Source: Haliclystus octoradiatus (lineage: Eukaryota > Cnidaria > Staurozoa > Stauromedusae > Haliclystidae). Taken from it: a DNA stretch of 64,000 nt. The stretch covers positions 23,063,338 to 23,127,337 of the forward strand of contig OU744450.1 in NCBI GenBank assembly GCA_916610825.1. Reading direction: 5' to 3'. Shown here piece by piece: positions 36,201-46,400 of this stretch; the stretch's first letter is position 1, and the number at the start of each line of letters is the position of its first letter. A model generated the notes under the pieces. It did not search any database and had not been told where the DNA came from. It was given only the letters and a program-made list of their open reading frames with translations. Made by a program: the position numbers and the translations under genes.

Positions 36201-39200
36201 AAATAATATTTTAGACATTGCAAAAGTGACCACTATAGACACGTGGCCGCTGTATAGAGGTGACTGTTATAACAGGTTTGACTGTATCATATTTTTTAAA
36301 TTTTATCAATTGGCGCACGTGGCTAGAAATTCCAAGAATATTTTTGCGCCTGTGTCGTGCTATCTATATGTCATAGTTAGAATTACACAGAAGCAACATA
36401 GTAGGCTTAAATTCTATTACTTCCTGTCAACCACAACAAATTGTGGAAAACGTTTAAATGCATTTTCTTGCGAAAAATTTTCAGAGCTCACGACAAGCTG
36501 CAACAATTCCTAAAAATCTTGAAATTTGCTAAACGCTTGCGATTTTGCCATTTTCAACGAAATTGCGCAATAGCTGTGCGTGTTTGCCAGGTGATTAAGG
36601 CAAAGTTGGTGTAGTAGTGACACAAGATGAATAATAAATATCTATACATGGCACGAGCAAGAGGGTGTATAATGTTCTATTAATACGAGAGGTGTGTAAT
36701 CAGGGTTCAAAAAAGATTCAGTCTGGGAATGTCTCAAGATTTTCTTATGTATTTGCTCTAGTCTTCCAGAATCTAGGATTCCTTCTTTTGGCAGACCCTG
36801 TGCCTGATTAGTCATAAGAAAAGCATTAACAAATGAAAAGCCACTGCGGTGACTGATTTTTCGTTTTTCGTATCGCTTACACAAACTTGAACGTCAAAAG
36901 AACGCTATACAACGTGTTTAATAGCGTATGATTCCATTTTTATAATCTTTATATACTTTGACAATCAACTGATTGGTTTGAATCACAACATTGCATTAAA
37001 CCTTAAAAGTATATATGAAACCAAATGCTTAAATTAGAAATTGAAAACTCTTAAACATACCAGCATCTACTCCAAGTTGTGACAAAGGTATACGCCATGG
37101 CGAATCAATACCGTGGGTATCACAGAATTCTTGTAAAAGCTATAGAGATAATTATAACGACATTTATTAGATATTTATCATTTATAATTGTAAAATGGAA
37201 GTCACTTATCATTTTCTAAATCAAAAGGATTGAATTATATTTCCAACACATTTGTCTGACAGAATCAACATAGGCCTAATATAATGCATGGGCTGGTAGA
37301 TGGTACAGCAAATAATTGTTTAAACATATACTGGATGCTAGACACATACAATAACTTAATTATTGATTCAATTCACATAAATATAAAGTAAATTAGGATG
37401 AACTGTGTTTATTTTATTGAGAAAACTAATGGGACAATGCCTACATTTAAATAATGAGTGCCATTAATTAAAGAAACTTGATTCATTTCAATGGTAGGCT
37501 AGGCCTATTTAGAGTTTTTGATTCCTCTCAAAATTCAACTTTTCACAAACTGGTTAGTGGTTACCAAACACATTCAGGTCAAAGGATATCCCAGGACCAA
37601 TTTGGTAATAAATGGATGTTTTGTTTCAATAAAAAGGGTTATCTGATAAATGTCTTATTGATATCAAGGTGAAGTCAGTCCTTGTTCCTTGTTTTTTTTT
37701 GCTATTGTTTAACGGTAAAAAAGATATTAGATATTCTGATTACAATTCTGATCATAATATTTTTGTTTGTAATGTAAATCGGATTTTTCTGTACTCGGTA
37801 TTCTCAATGTTAAGAGTTTGTAAATTGAAAATGAGCTACGCAAAAGTTGAAAGTTTCCGACTTCTGTCCCAGTTGATTTATCTTGGACTTCATCGAAGTT
37901 GGATTCTGTTTTAATGAAGATATTTATTGTTTCTTTTGTTACGCATTGAGACGACATTACTTCAAAGAGGAAAGGCCTTTTCTTTGGCCCTGCTGCTTAG
38001 TACTTAATATACCAGCAAATGTGGGCTAAAAAAACAGACATGTCTAGCTTTTTAGACAGCTGGTCTACAGCATGGACCTATCTTAGACATCAGGTATGCT
38101 CCTGGAAGAAAGGAAACTTTTTTAATAAAGCAAAACACCATAGTTTGAGTTATAAATAAATCAAAACAAACCTGAATATAAAATCCAATTGAAGAGTCAA
38201 TGAAACATGATAACTTGGCTTGAATTTCACTTTTAGCCGTTCCCTAAAACAATTCCACCAAAAGAGATAACATAAATAACTACACAATTATGGTTGAAAA
38301 TAGTCAAAAATTAGACATTCATTCTGCTATTGAAAAAACTCACTCTACTAAACTATCTAAAATGGTCTGGCAACTAAAAGACGAAAAGAAGATGTACAAG
38401 ATAGCATGGATGATCGCTTAGGCGTGAAATGTCTAATTCTTGACTATTTTCAATTATATTACACACTCTGCTGTATGACATTGAGCACTCTCACATTCAG
38501 TAAAGACAAATAATAAATATCTTTATATATTTATAAATTTATTTGAATTTAATTACACAATTACACATAATTTGTAAGACTTGATGAAGCGGATCAGCAA
38601 ACTTGTTTATATTAAATATTAAAAAACATTTATAATACCATAGTGGAATCCTTGAATTTGCAACGCCGGATATTTACGCCAAAATTACGCGACGCCAAGT
38701 CAGCATTCAAGAATACGCCAAAAAGCCCAAATTTAGTTGAAAACTATAGAAAATTATCAAGTTTCGACGCCAAAGAAGTTAAATTGGCATAAAAGCAACT
38801 CAGCTCTACGGCAGATATATCCGGCGTATGGCGTAACATATATAGATTCCACTATGGATAAAACTTACATATTAAATATTAAAAACATTTATAACACCTT
38901 GCTTTCTTTCACTTGACGTCGGAGTGCATCAATATGACTTTTAAACGCATTATTCCATCTGAAAGATAAAAAGTGTAACGGGTGGAGCAAAATGGTTAGT
39001 TAATAGTAAATTAACTCTTGAGATAACAATTTATGAAACAACTTACAGCTCCAACTCAACCTTTTTGTCAAGGGCAAAACTGACATCCGCAAGCAACAGC
39101 TTTTTGAAAGCCGACTGCAGCCTGAATTGGAATGAAAAAATCATTAATTTAATTATGAATTAATATACCAATGAAATACAGTGCAAGAAGACCGTAATAT

Positions 39201-42200
39201 ACAGTATCAAATTTCAACAAAATTAAATCAATTTGGTTATTGGTAATTGTTTGATCAGCATTATTTAGTAGGCCTACTATCAACATGGAAGTATTATCAA
39301 GAAAGATAACGAAAAACGAAGTATCTATTTGACCAGAAGTCGAAGCTTTTATGGATTTAACTGCGTGTGCGCAGACAGTCAAATACGTCATTCACCCGGT
39401 TAAGGTTAGGGTTACGGTACAATCACATGATAACCACCCAATTGAGGATAAATTCATTTCTGTTTCATGGGTGTTTCTCGGTTGGCGTTAGCCTCATTCA
39501 ATAACGGCCCTCAACTCTACCCAGACACTCCGATGAGTAGGGTCTGCGTGGAGTTGAGGGCCGTTATGGAATAAGGATAGTGCAGGTCATGCTGGTTCGA
39601 GTCCAGATCGTTCCAAATTTTTAATTTATTTTCATTATTTATATTTCAAAATGTTTGTAAGTTACAGTTCGTTCATGATACGCATGCGTTGGTATCCATA
39701 ATGGCTGCGACTGTCGGTCAAATAGTCACAGCAAACACATGGTATGACATTTATTTCAGCATTAAATAGCTTTGTATATAAGTTATATTCATTCAAGATT
39801 AGTCGCCTTTCAAAGATTGTATTCAGAAGAATTAAAAATAAAGGTCCCTTTTAATTACATTTTGAGCAGTAGGCACTTTTGTGTAGGCTAAACCTGGTCC
39901 TATTTTCAGAAACTATTTCCCAGCCCTAAGGGTAGAGAGGTGGATCAAAATGGAAATCACGCATGTCAATATCGCCCAATTCCTGTCCATAGAAATCACA
40001 TGTTTTTACCAAATTCCCATTGGAAAGTTGTAACTATCTTTGTGAACTAAATATATAGGTGAAAAATAAATAATTCCAGCTTCAATGGTGTTGGAACTAA
40101 TTGAAAGTAATATTGAATATTGAAAACTTTGAATATTTACGTCACGGAAACAAATGCTCTCAGAATTAGACTATTTCAAACATCGATATCCCTTTCGTTT
40201 CTTATTGGATCGGCTTCAAACTTTACCAATCAGTTTTTCAGTTGAAATTACATCATAATCAATCATTTTTTGAAAAAAAATATTTTTTCAAAAGAATTCC
40301 CTTTTTGTGATTTTTCAGCTAACTCATATGCTCAAAGATTTGTAAATTTGAAAATCATTATATGAAACTTTAAATCAAATTGAAAACTTTAAAAATCCCC
40401 TTTAACATCTTTAAGTTCAACTAAAATGTCTGATCATCATGTCTGATTAGTTTGAGTATTTACGTCACAATGTGTGGCAGAAATAGACTTTTTAAAACAT
40501 CGATATCTCCGTCATTTATTATCGGATCGGCTTCAAACTTTTAACAATCAATTTTTAAGTTGATATACATGAGAATCAATTATTACTTCTCCTTCACAGA
40601 ACCCCTTATTGACCGTCTCAATTACTACATACTACTATCTAGAAACCTTAACACAATTTAGCAGTAGCATATCAATGTAATTGGGAGTGGGCTAGCCAAT
40701 TTGAATTTAACACATACCCTTGACGGCTTAGAAATTCTTTAGTTGTCACATCCGTAGCTTCAAGGTACTTTCCTATATAAAAGTACAGAGTTTAAATAAA
40801 ACAGATTGAATGTTAACTGATGTCCTCATTTGACCAAAGCTGTGAAAGCTTATCCTTTCTGTACGCCAGGGTTCAATAAAATATATTAGTAATTTTGTTT
40901 TAATTCGTTTTGTTACTAGCAAGCTCTTATGCATTGCACTTCAGTGCCTCAGCTTAATAAATTTAGTTTGAAAATAATCCATAATGGCGACATGGCTCAA
41001 TATTTAGATGTGATTACTCTTTTATATTGACGAATGCCGTTCAACAGAGCAGTGATGCCTTCAGTGTAATCACTAGCCTATGTGGTATGCTTTTGACTCT
41101 GATTGTGCAATACTTATGTGGCAATGATTTAGCCAATATAGTGTAACCCGCAAGACGCAGTCACATGATCAATATCAACACACAGCTTGAAGTCTTGGTG
41201 AAGCACCAAACACTTCTAGTACAAACCTTTGCTAAATATAGCACATTCTAATCTCATATTAGACTCTGCTGAAAGTCCAATTCGTATTTTAAGAAAGGAA
41301 TTGTGATATATAAAAATTCAAACATCATAAAGCAATTTTGTAATCTGTTTCCCGTTTCTATGACCATTTTATATGCATTTGAGCTAAGAAGGATTTGACC
41401 GTAAAATTACTATCCTTGTAAAAGCTGTCCTGCTGTGATTCTATTTTGATCGGTTCATCACCTGCACTGTGCCCTGCGAATTGGGAACTTAAAAGATGTC
41501 CAACAATGGTCCACATACACTTACCAAATATCTGCGCTTTCAAAGACTCTGCTTTTCTGAAAATAGAAAAAGGAAGTGTCAATTAACCAAACTTGAGCAA
41601 TGGCAATCAAATCATTATAAAGTACTCTATCAAATTATTATAGAAATTCTTTTTTTTATTTCTGCTTTTGTACGGCTGTTAATAGGTTTAGCAATTTCGA
41701 CATAACTTAGTTAACCAATGCATAAAATATGAAAATAGAAGGCATATCTAGAATCAAATTGCTTTAAATTACGGGTGGATCACAAATGTAGGCAAATTTT
41801 AGATACAACATTCAAATAATCATAGAAATTATGTCATTTTTTTAAAAAATATGGATAAAATTATGAAATGCGCGGCTTGAATTTCAGCCGCAAAAATGAT
41901 TGCGCGGCCAAGATCTTGCTTACAAACAGCAAACTTCCCAATCTGGAATACTTTCACAAGTATAGCTAGTATATGCTAACCCGTAAAATAATGTAAGAAA
42001 AAGTTAACTAATGGCAATCTTAATTGATCACTATCAAATGAACAATAACATACTGCAATACAATAAGAGGAAAAGAAAAACAAGATTAAAATTAATGTTA
42101 AAAATTAAATCAACAAAACTTTATATTTAGGTCTTACATGATGTTCAGGCTAAGAAGAAGTTTTACTTTACGCCTTTTGCAATTCCAGTGTTTAAACTAT

Positions 42201-42928
42201 TTGTAGCCTTGTAGGTATCTCATTGTTCTTGGTCAATCAACTAGGCTAGATTCCCTAAATTAGAATCTACAATATTATCAAATCTATGAAAATAAATAGC
42301 TTAACTATTCAAGGCTCAAACCATTGCTCCTTAAAAAAGCTTAACTTTATATTTGTATCCTTGTATTTTGTTTGAAAATAGTATCCCATCAAAACATGAT
42401 AAAGATATCCTCTCGGAAAAGAGATAAAGCTAGACAATATTGAACCTTGGTTAGGCATTTTAGATCTAGACGATTGATGTACAAATCCTCTCCGCATAGA
42501 TATCAAGTTATCAATCAGATTAAAATGAACTTTATGATGGTCTACAGCCTCAATACCCTCAACATTTAACAAGCAGAAACATTGTTAGCATGAAAATAAC
42601 AATCTGATTTTCAAATATTATCAAGATTTAACATTATGTAATTTATGTAATACAAACATCGAAAAAAATTTCTTAGACATTTCTCTACACAAAAAGGTCA
42701 CATGTGCACGAATTGGGGAAAGTAATTATTTCCCTGAGATAAACAAATCCTATTACAAAAATATCAATCGATCTATAATCTTCATGTATTAAGCTACATT
42801 TATCAAATAATTTGAGCAAATTTAAAGATCGCAAAGTACCTTAGCAGCTGCGAACAAGTTGAGAATTTCCCATTCGCTGCAGACACCATTTTCTTGCATC
42901 TTGTTAGTGATTCTTGTTGTCGCCGCAT
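24233..42928 (-). CDS. SMG7: SMG7, nonsense-mediated mRNA decay 14-3-3-like adaptor (complete)
   Basis: 23 coding exons on the minus strand, all GT-AG with agreeing phases (822 codons with stop): 42840-42928, 41525-41556, 40718-40772, 39047-39121, 38898-38958, 38172-38243, 37061-37139, 35526-35612, 35281-35352, 34592-34670, 34081-34164, 33191-33276, 31734-31783, 31302-31627, 30516-30583, 29999-30059, 29643-29759, 28900-28957, 28198-28287, 28024-28067, 26800-26984, 25255-25751, 24233-24331. SMG7 hallmarks: QLLRKAESLKA, ALDKKVELELWNNAFK, CLVHLGDLARYR, NGQPYNQLAILA, SITVRNQFPAATSNLQ and PLPEDSLFQGF. The phosphoserine-pocket Lys (WNNAFK, near residue 90) and Arg (ARYR, near 187) of human SMG7 are kept. 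The C-terminus SIW...GPTALSPLEQLLEEQ matches human SMG7 and separates it from SMG5/SMG6. SMG7 binds phosphorylated UPF1 and recruits decay factors. The start could instead be the in-frame ATG at 42889. Confidence 0.93.
24850..25020. repeat. Diverged interspersed repeat, copy 1
   Basis: Shares GCAGATGAAAA, GAGAGTTTG/GAGAGTCTG, GTATGGAGAA and a run of GGGG-ATATT/ACATT motifs with 59340-59480 and, more weakly, 62450-62585. Class unknown. Confidence 0.45.
26129..26290 (-). mobile_element. Old pogo-like MITE copy
   Basis: A diverged reverse copy: TGGAACCTGCTACATTGACC then AATCCTGTATCTAAAGACC and CACCTGTTTATAATGG. Lies in SMG7 intron 21. Confidence 0.55.
26427..26661 (+). mobile_element. tRNA-derived SINE (family B) with RTE-like 3' part and poly(A)
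   Basis: Head with A box TGGTGTAGTGGCTAGGGTG and B box GGTTCAATCCC, then GTCAGGAAGGGCATCCGGC, a motif also seen at 3' ends of RTE/BovB LINEs and their SINEs, and a pure A tail (about 26634-26655). It is oriented opposite to SMG7. Minus-strand relics are at 47130-47310 and 45195-45860. Confidence 0.8.
27017..27119 (+). mobile_element. Pogo-like MITE, internally deleted
   Basis: CAGAGAAACCTGTATATAAC ... GGTTTGACTG between TA dinucleotides. At 103 bp it lacks the middle of the 175-bp form. Confidence 0.8.
28621..28802 (+). mobile_element. Pogo-like MITE
   Basis: CAGTGAAACCTGAGGCC ... CAGGTTTGACTG, flanked by TA. 182 bp, close to the family consensus. Confidence 0.85.
29028..29182 (+). mobile_element. 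hAT-like MITE
   Basis: Same family as 11857: CAGGTCTGACAAAAGTAGG ... ATTCCACAAGGCTAAACC. The right terminus is diverged. A pogo-like fragment follows at about 29210-29316. Confidence 0.65.
30599..30725 (-). mobile_element. Pogo-like MITE, truncated
   Basis: Starts CAGTCAAGCCTCTTATAATGG after TA, then CCACCTGCCTATAGTGGTCAC. It breaks off near 30725. It lies only 16 bp upstream (in SMG7 sense) of exon 15. Confidence 0.7.
31068..31238 (+). mobile_element. hAT-like MITE
   Basis: CAGGGTTCGACAAAAGTGGG ... GCTGAACCTTTTGTTAGAC, with the same core as other family members. SMG7 intron 14. Confidence 0.7.
31843..32231 (+). mobile_element. tRNA-derived SINE (family A), second copy, 10-bp target duplication
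   Basis: Body 31853-32221, differing from the 16575-16937 copy by only scattered substitutions. It is flanked by ATAACAACCA at 31843-31852 and 32222-32231. It ends in a short T-rich tail. It is antisense to SMG7, inside intron 12. Confidence 0.9.
32589..32670. repeat. Perfect-ended hairpin, 82 bp, next to a PLE 3'-end-like scrap
   Basis: Arms GAGTCAAGAAAGGC... and ...CTTTCTTGACTC pair over about 35 bases. The following 32672-32695 (ATTATTATTATTTACCGCTC) matches the PLE 3' UTR at about 4287-4307. Confidence 0.6.
33840..34022 (+). mobile_element. Second pogo-like MITE type (CAGTGTAACCCGCTTAAG)
   Basis: Ends CAGTGTAACCCGCTTAAGCG and, reversed, CGTTGTAACCCGCTTAAG, with TA on both sides; 183 bp. 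A terminal scrap of the same type is at 41140-41160. Confidence 0.8.
34940..35100 (+). repeat. Relic of SINE family A
   Basis: Contains ATTGCTCTTAGTAAAAAGAG and GAGTGGTAGCCTGGCACC, corresponding to the 3' half of the 16575 and 31853 SINE copies, heavily diverged. Confidence 0.5.
36108..36284 (+). mobile_element. Pogo-like MITE
   Basis: CAGTGAAACCTGTATATAAC ... AGGTTTGACTG between TA dinucleotides; 177 bp; close to consensus. SMG7 intron 7. Confidence 0.87.
36701..36800 (-). mobile_element. hAT-like MITE, short form
   Basis: Bounded by CAGGGTTC and CAGACCCTG, with internal TTCCAGAATCTAGGATTCC. Only 100 bp, with the AATTCAGAAGAAAA core lost. Confidence 0.6.
38294..38453 (+). mobile_element. 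Inverted-repeat element enclosing a PLE endonuclease fragment
   Basis: Ends TTGAAAATAGTCAAAAATTA / TTGAAAATAGTCAAGAATTA are inverted over about 26 bp. Between them one open frame reads EKTHSTKLSKMVWQLKDEKK, then MYKIAWMIA. This aligns with NTSTQLSKHVWDLKDKN, then YKIEWSAIA, of the PLE GIY-YIG region. SMG7 intron 5. Confidence 0.7.
38639..38857. mobile_element. MITE with CCATAGTGGAATC ends
   Basis: Termini CCATAGTGGAATC and GATTCCACTATGG; inner parts also pair (GCCGGATATTTACGCCA / ATATCCGGCGTATGGCG). It lies 41 bp downstream (in SMG7 sense) of exon 5. About 38 bp at its left (38600-38638) repeats the sequence at its right (38862-38900). Confidence 0.7.
39361..39720 (+). mobile_element. Second copy of the Pol III / telomere-motif element
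   Basis: Shares with 11461-11832 (reversed) a GGTTAGGGTT run, ATCACATGATAACCACCC, AAATTCATTTCTGTTTCATG, TCGGTTGGCGTTAGC, GCTGGTTCGAGTCC and GATACGCATGCGTTG. Between the A and B boxes it carries an extra 65-bp palindrome (about 39500-39570, arms AACGGCCCTCAACTC). Confidence 0.65.
40125..40580. repeat. Diverged tandem duplication (about 310-bp unit)
   Basis: AACATCGATATCCCTTTCGT ... GGATCGGCTTCAAACTTTA near 40175-40225 recurs as AACATCGATATCTCCGTCAT ... GGATCGGCTTCAAACTTTT near 40495-40545, each preceded by TATTTACGTCAC. SMG7 intron 3. Confidence 0.6.
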
Positions 42929-43489
42929 AAATAGAACCCAGTCCTCAAAATGACGAATGACAAACTATATGACGTCATGGTACATTATTTATACCCTTGA
43001 AAATGTTATCTTGAAAAGTTACAATTTTAGACTTTGCTATCCTTCAAGTTTCAAGAATATTAAAACACCGCTATCGAGATATTATACCGTACTGCAAGCT
43101 TCAATAATCTCACCAAAGTTTCAAAATCTATATTTCCAAACTATGTCAGTTACCCTGAGTTAAAATGGATCAGGAGTATTTATCAATATTCTGGTATTTG
43201 AATTTTAAAAACATTTGTATAATTTCTATTCAAAATTCACCGAAAATGAATAACAAAATCTCACAGAAGTTCCTTCCACATAAATGACTATCACCTAAGC
43301 AACACGCTGTTCGCCTCATTCTCATGGAAATTATTTGGTAATCTTTTCGACGTGGAACTAAGATGGCCGTCCGGCTCGTGACCGTATATTTTGAGTTGTT
43401 TACATCAGTTCCAACAGCGTAATCGGACGAAAGAAAAGAAGTATAAAAGATTCAATAAGCGTAGCATTTCATTCAGATGTTATGTTTTC
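42929..43489. promoter_or_regulatory. Divergent intergenic region between SMG7 and GOLGA2
   Basis: Only about 560 bp separate the two opposite start codons, so both 5' UTRs and a bidirectional promoter must lie here. The region is less AT-rich near 43345-43400. I saw no clear TATA box for either direction. A tiny frame ATG TTT TCA TGA overlaps the GOLGA2 start region (43482-43493). Confidence 0.55.
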
Positions 43490-46400
43490 ATGATGGCTGA
43501 AGTATCACGACAAGAGAAGCTCGCTTCTGCGAAAAGGAAGGTGTGATTTCTACTGTTTCATAATTGTATTTGTTGACGTTGTTGTTACCCTGAAATGTAT
43601 ACTTATATGGAAAAGGAACCATTGTATGCTGCTGTTCTGCAAACCAACAGCATTTCATCATCATATTAGATGATTCACGAAGTAACGTATCACGACTTGG
43701 AGACACTGTTGTCATTTCCCCGTCATGTCAGAGGCCGATATAATAAGATAGGATCTAGGCTAAACTTTTGAACCTAACTGCCCTAACACGCTAGATCTCT
43801 GCGTATTGCATAGCTCTTTCACCATCCTATTTCTTGAATTTCAACTATAATTTTCAGCATAGTATTTATCTCTAATGAAAAAAGATAAAGATAAAATTAA
43901 CGAGTAGTATATTTATTGTTCTATCAGATATCATTTCTGTTTGATTATTTTTCATTTAAAATCAATAGCTGATATTAATTATTCGATTAATTAAGTATGT
44001 ATCTTTTGTTATAGCTGAAACAATTCCAGCAAAAGAAATCACACTTTGACGTCAGTGGATCTACAGGAGCATCAAGTAGCCTTTCATTGTCTTCATATTC
44101 GCTTGGTTCTAATCATAATTCACCTGTTTCAACACCCCAGAGATCACCTTCTCGTTCCCTTACACCTACGATAAAGGTAGACAATTCATATTTGATTATT
44201 GTCTCTGGTTTCGATCCTTTACTGAAAATAAATATGTTAGTTTTATTGAATAGACTAAAACTCCGGACAAATTACTTTTTATTTCGTAAAGATCGGTAGG
44301 ATTTGGCCTAATCCTATGGATGTTGACAGAATTAACTGCCAGTTGTTGGTGTGCTGAGTTTTTTTTTATTTTGAAGATGAAACTTTTTCCAACATTGTGA
44401 ATATTCTATTGTTTTCGACGTAAATGTTTGTCAAAGTGTCCAAATATCTTTTCATTTTGCCAATATCGCTTCAAATATTAGCCTATATCAACAACGACTT
44501 AGCTTGACTCAAGAAAATGAAATTATAGTTTTAGAATCAAAGTTAACAATGAATGAAAGTCGTAGTCAAACAAACCAAAATCATTCATACCTTTATGTTA
44601 GTGAGAAGACAAAACCATGTTACCATATGCTAATAAGTTTGAAAAGCGCAATTTTTACGATTTTCAAAGTACACTAATATAAAACACACAATAATCTGCA
44701 ACGGTTTCGATTTATTCTTAAATCATCGTCAGGCAAGTGAAAGAGAGAGAGAACAGGTTTTACATTGTATTTATAGTTAGAAATTATGTTATGAAACTAA
44801 TTAAGTTCTCTCTCTCTCTTTCACTTGCCTGACGATGATTTAAGAATATATCGAAACCGTTGCAGATTATCTTGTGTTTTATTTGTCGCTACTAAGTATA
44901 ATGAAGTCGAAATTAAGAACCTCTCAATTAACACTAATATAAAATAGAGATTTGCTAATCTGTCTGGTTGGCCTCCTATAACTGATTGATTCTGGCTAGT
45001 AAAAAATCAAAAATCAAAACATATTTTAATATTCTGTTTAGGAGAACAATGAACGAAAAAATGATCACGCTGAGAAGAAAGTTCATCCAGTGGTACCTCA
45101 GAGTGGATTAAGCTTTGTTGCAAATCAAGGCAGCCATGAAAGGTAAGTAATTGATGTGGCTGAATAACAAATCAATATTTGAAGTTTGTGTGTGCAATTG
45201 TGAATTATATGGCCAGGTGCCCTTTCTGATGCTAACCAATAGTGCATCTGCCAGGGGATTTGAACCATAGACTTACGTAGACTGCTGACGAAAATATGCA
45301 ACACGGGGAACAAAGATGGCTGACGCAAAGGACTTATTTTAGCGCTCTCCTCATTGACATTTTCAAAATTACTTGATATTCTCCTATAAACGTTTTTGTA
45401 ATCTAAACTCTAAACAATATGTTCTTACTGTCATAGAAAGATAGTTTAAAATAGGATTTCCCTGCCAGCGAAGCGAGATTTGTTCATAGGATCACAATTA
45501 CTTTCAAACATTTATGAATAATTTAAAATCACACCGATAGACAAGGAAATATAAAAATTAAAAAAAAATACTATTTACCTTTAAATACGATTAAAAAGTA
45601 GATATTTTAACTCATGAATGATGCAACTTGAAATCGGTAGTCAAAATAACTCTTTATCAAAAAACTCCTGTTTCATGAATAGAAACAAAAATTGCTCAAA
45701 ACGTGGCTTGAAATTTCGCGGTACTTTGCGTCAGCCATTATGGATGCCCATGGTTGCTATGTGTTTTCCGTGTAGTTTGGCAATGAAATCAGTAGTCTAT
45801 GGAAGTCTATTTGAGTTGAACCAAAGACCCTGCGCATAAAGGTCCTAACCACCACACCAGGGGAATGTTTGTATAGGTCAGCAGATCAAGATCTAAACAA
45901 ACACATTGCAATATCTGAGAATCTGATACTGCATTACTATTCAGCAGGGTCCAACAAAAGTGGGGATCCTGGGATCCTGGAAGGCTAGATCAGATTCAGA
46001 AGAAAATTGATAAGTTTCTGATTTATAGGTCAAACCTCAACAAAAAATTCAGAAGAAAATGTTGAAAGTTTTTGAGCATCCGGAAGGCTGAATATTTTGT
46101 CATACACTGCTATTTAGGATCATAAGTTTTGAAGGCTGTTTGTCGTTTGCTGCTCAAATAGTTGTTAATTAGATTTGTTTGTAAATTGTTTCGTCGCAAT
46201 TTCTGTTAACATAAATTATGTAGGTAATATGTTGGTAAAAAAATGTGTTGATCTAAATAGAGGTTATTTTTTTTTTAGAACTGTGTCTGCTGCTGAAAAG
46301 ATTAAAGAAATTGTAAGTAGGGCTACAGCATTATATTAGCTGACTAGTAGTTCAATAAGAAATATCAGATGCGTTATGTATCACTACTGCTACTAGAACC

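Noticed and set aside
42840..42900. Alternative SMG7 start reading MQENGVCSEWEILNLFAAAK
   Set aside because: This frame leaves phase 0 at the donor and does not join exon 2. The frame starting at 42928 (or 42889) ends with two leftover bases and yields SQLLRKAESLKA, matching SMG7.
44691..44870. Hammerhead ribozyme in the GOLGA2 intron hairpin (CTGACGA ... GAAAC)
   Set aside because: No stem II of useful length and no UH cleavage triplet followed by a matching stem I strand.
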